In this document: piece after piece, positions 5,281 to 5,370 of the stretch | How positions within the stretch are numbered: position 1 is the stretch's first letter | Layout: each line of letters starts with the position of its first letter | Assembly (NCBI GenBank): GCA_003520425.1 | Contig: DOUU01000181.1 | Span: 563-5,932, forward strand | Source of the DNA: Deltaproteobacteria bacterium | GTDB taxonomy: Bacteria > Myxococcota_A > UBA9160 | Length of the DNA stretch: 5,370 nt | Direction of reading: 5' to 3' | Notes under the pieces: generated by a model | Database searches by the model: none | What the model saw: the letters and a program-made list of their open reading frames with translations, nothing else | What the model was told of the DNA's origin: nothing | Translations under genes and position numbers: made by a program

Positions 5281-5370
5281 CTAGAGCGTCACCGTGCCTT
5301 CGAGCACGCCGAGCGTGCGGGCGTCGCGGTACCACATCTCGACCGGGTGCTCGCGGATGTAGCCGTGGCC
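5281..5370 (-). CDS. Acyl-CoA dehydrogenase, C-terminal fragment (cut by window edge)
   Basis: The last 29 codons of a leftward gene are visible. They encode GHGYIREHPVEMWYRDAR followed by TLGVLEGTVTL and a TAG stop at 5281-5283. The glycine-tyrosine, P-V-E, YRDAR and EGT elements match the C-terminal end of acyl-CoA dehydrogenases, where the Glu of EGT is the catalytic base position in many members. The protein stops four residues after the Gly-Thr of that motif, without the QIQRxxIAR helix seen in its neighbour. No reading-frame shift that would restore it is visible, so the short end looks natural. It precedes the complete dehydrogenase by 42 bases, which suggests one operon. The 5' part lies beyond the window. 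Confidence 0.85.
   Translation of the reverse strand, partial: GHGYIREHPVEMWYRDARTLGVLEGTVTL

Noticed and set aside
5239..5281. Frameshift joining the two acyl-CoA dehydrogenases into one broken gene
   Set aside because: The upstream fragment has a complete C-terminal motif and its own stop, and the downstream gene has its own ATG, ribosome binding site and full-length protein.

Overview
This GC-rich window, with a strong preference for G or C in third codon positions, carries six protein genes that can be recognised: five complete and one cut by the right edge. There is also one candidate micro-ORF. I see no tRNA, rRNA, CRISPR array, insertion sequence, phage gene or other mobile element. 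The FtsZ and nucleoside diphosphate kinase sequences, together with a tandem acyl-CoA dehydrogenase locus, suggest a high-GC bacterium of the former Deltaproteobacteria and relatives (Myxococcota, Desulfobacterota or Binatota-like). That placement is inference from sequence style, not from a search.

The left half reads rightward. ftsZ (98-1459) is followed after a 43-base gap by a crotonase-fold (enoyl-CoA hydratase/isomerase family) gene (1503-2330). A 210-base gap (2331-2540) then holds a promoter-like sequence and a 28-codon ORF that would encode one hydrophobic helix (2430-2516). The right half reads leftward, in transcription order: the end of one acyl-CoA dehydrogenase (5370-5281), a complete second acyl-CoA dehydrogenase (5238-4066), an NADPH:quinone oxidoreductase of the PIG3 type (4054-3074), and ndk (2978-2541). 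The two halves converge in the 2331-2540 gap. No strong intrinsic terminator (stem plus T-run) is visible there.

The two dehydrogenases and the oxidoreductase are 42 and 11 bases apart and look like one operon for acyl-CoA (fatty, aromatic-ring or steroid side-chain type) metabolism with a redox partner. ndk follows after 95 bases with its own strong ribosome binding site and may or may not be cotranscribed. The crotonase-like gene on the other strand could serve the same kind of metabolism, but it lacks both glutamates of true enoyl-CoA hydratases.

Most of the window is ordinary core metabolism and cell division. The points that deserve a second look are: the FtsZ C-terminal FtsA/ZipA-type peptide present in two copies, a second short acidic motif doubled in the unusually long FtsZ N-terminus, the glutamate-less crotonase, the micro-ORF, and a strong hairpin touching the ribosome binding site of the complete acyl-CoA dehydrogenase. 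I found no convincing new multi-gene system.
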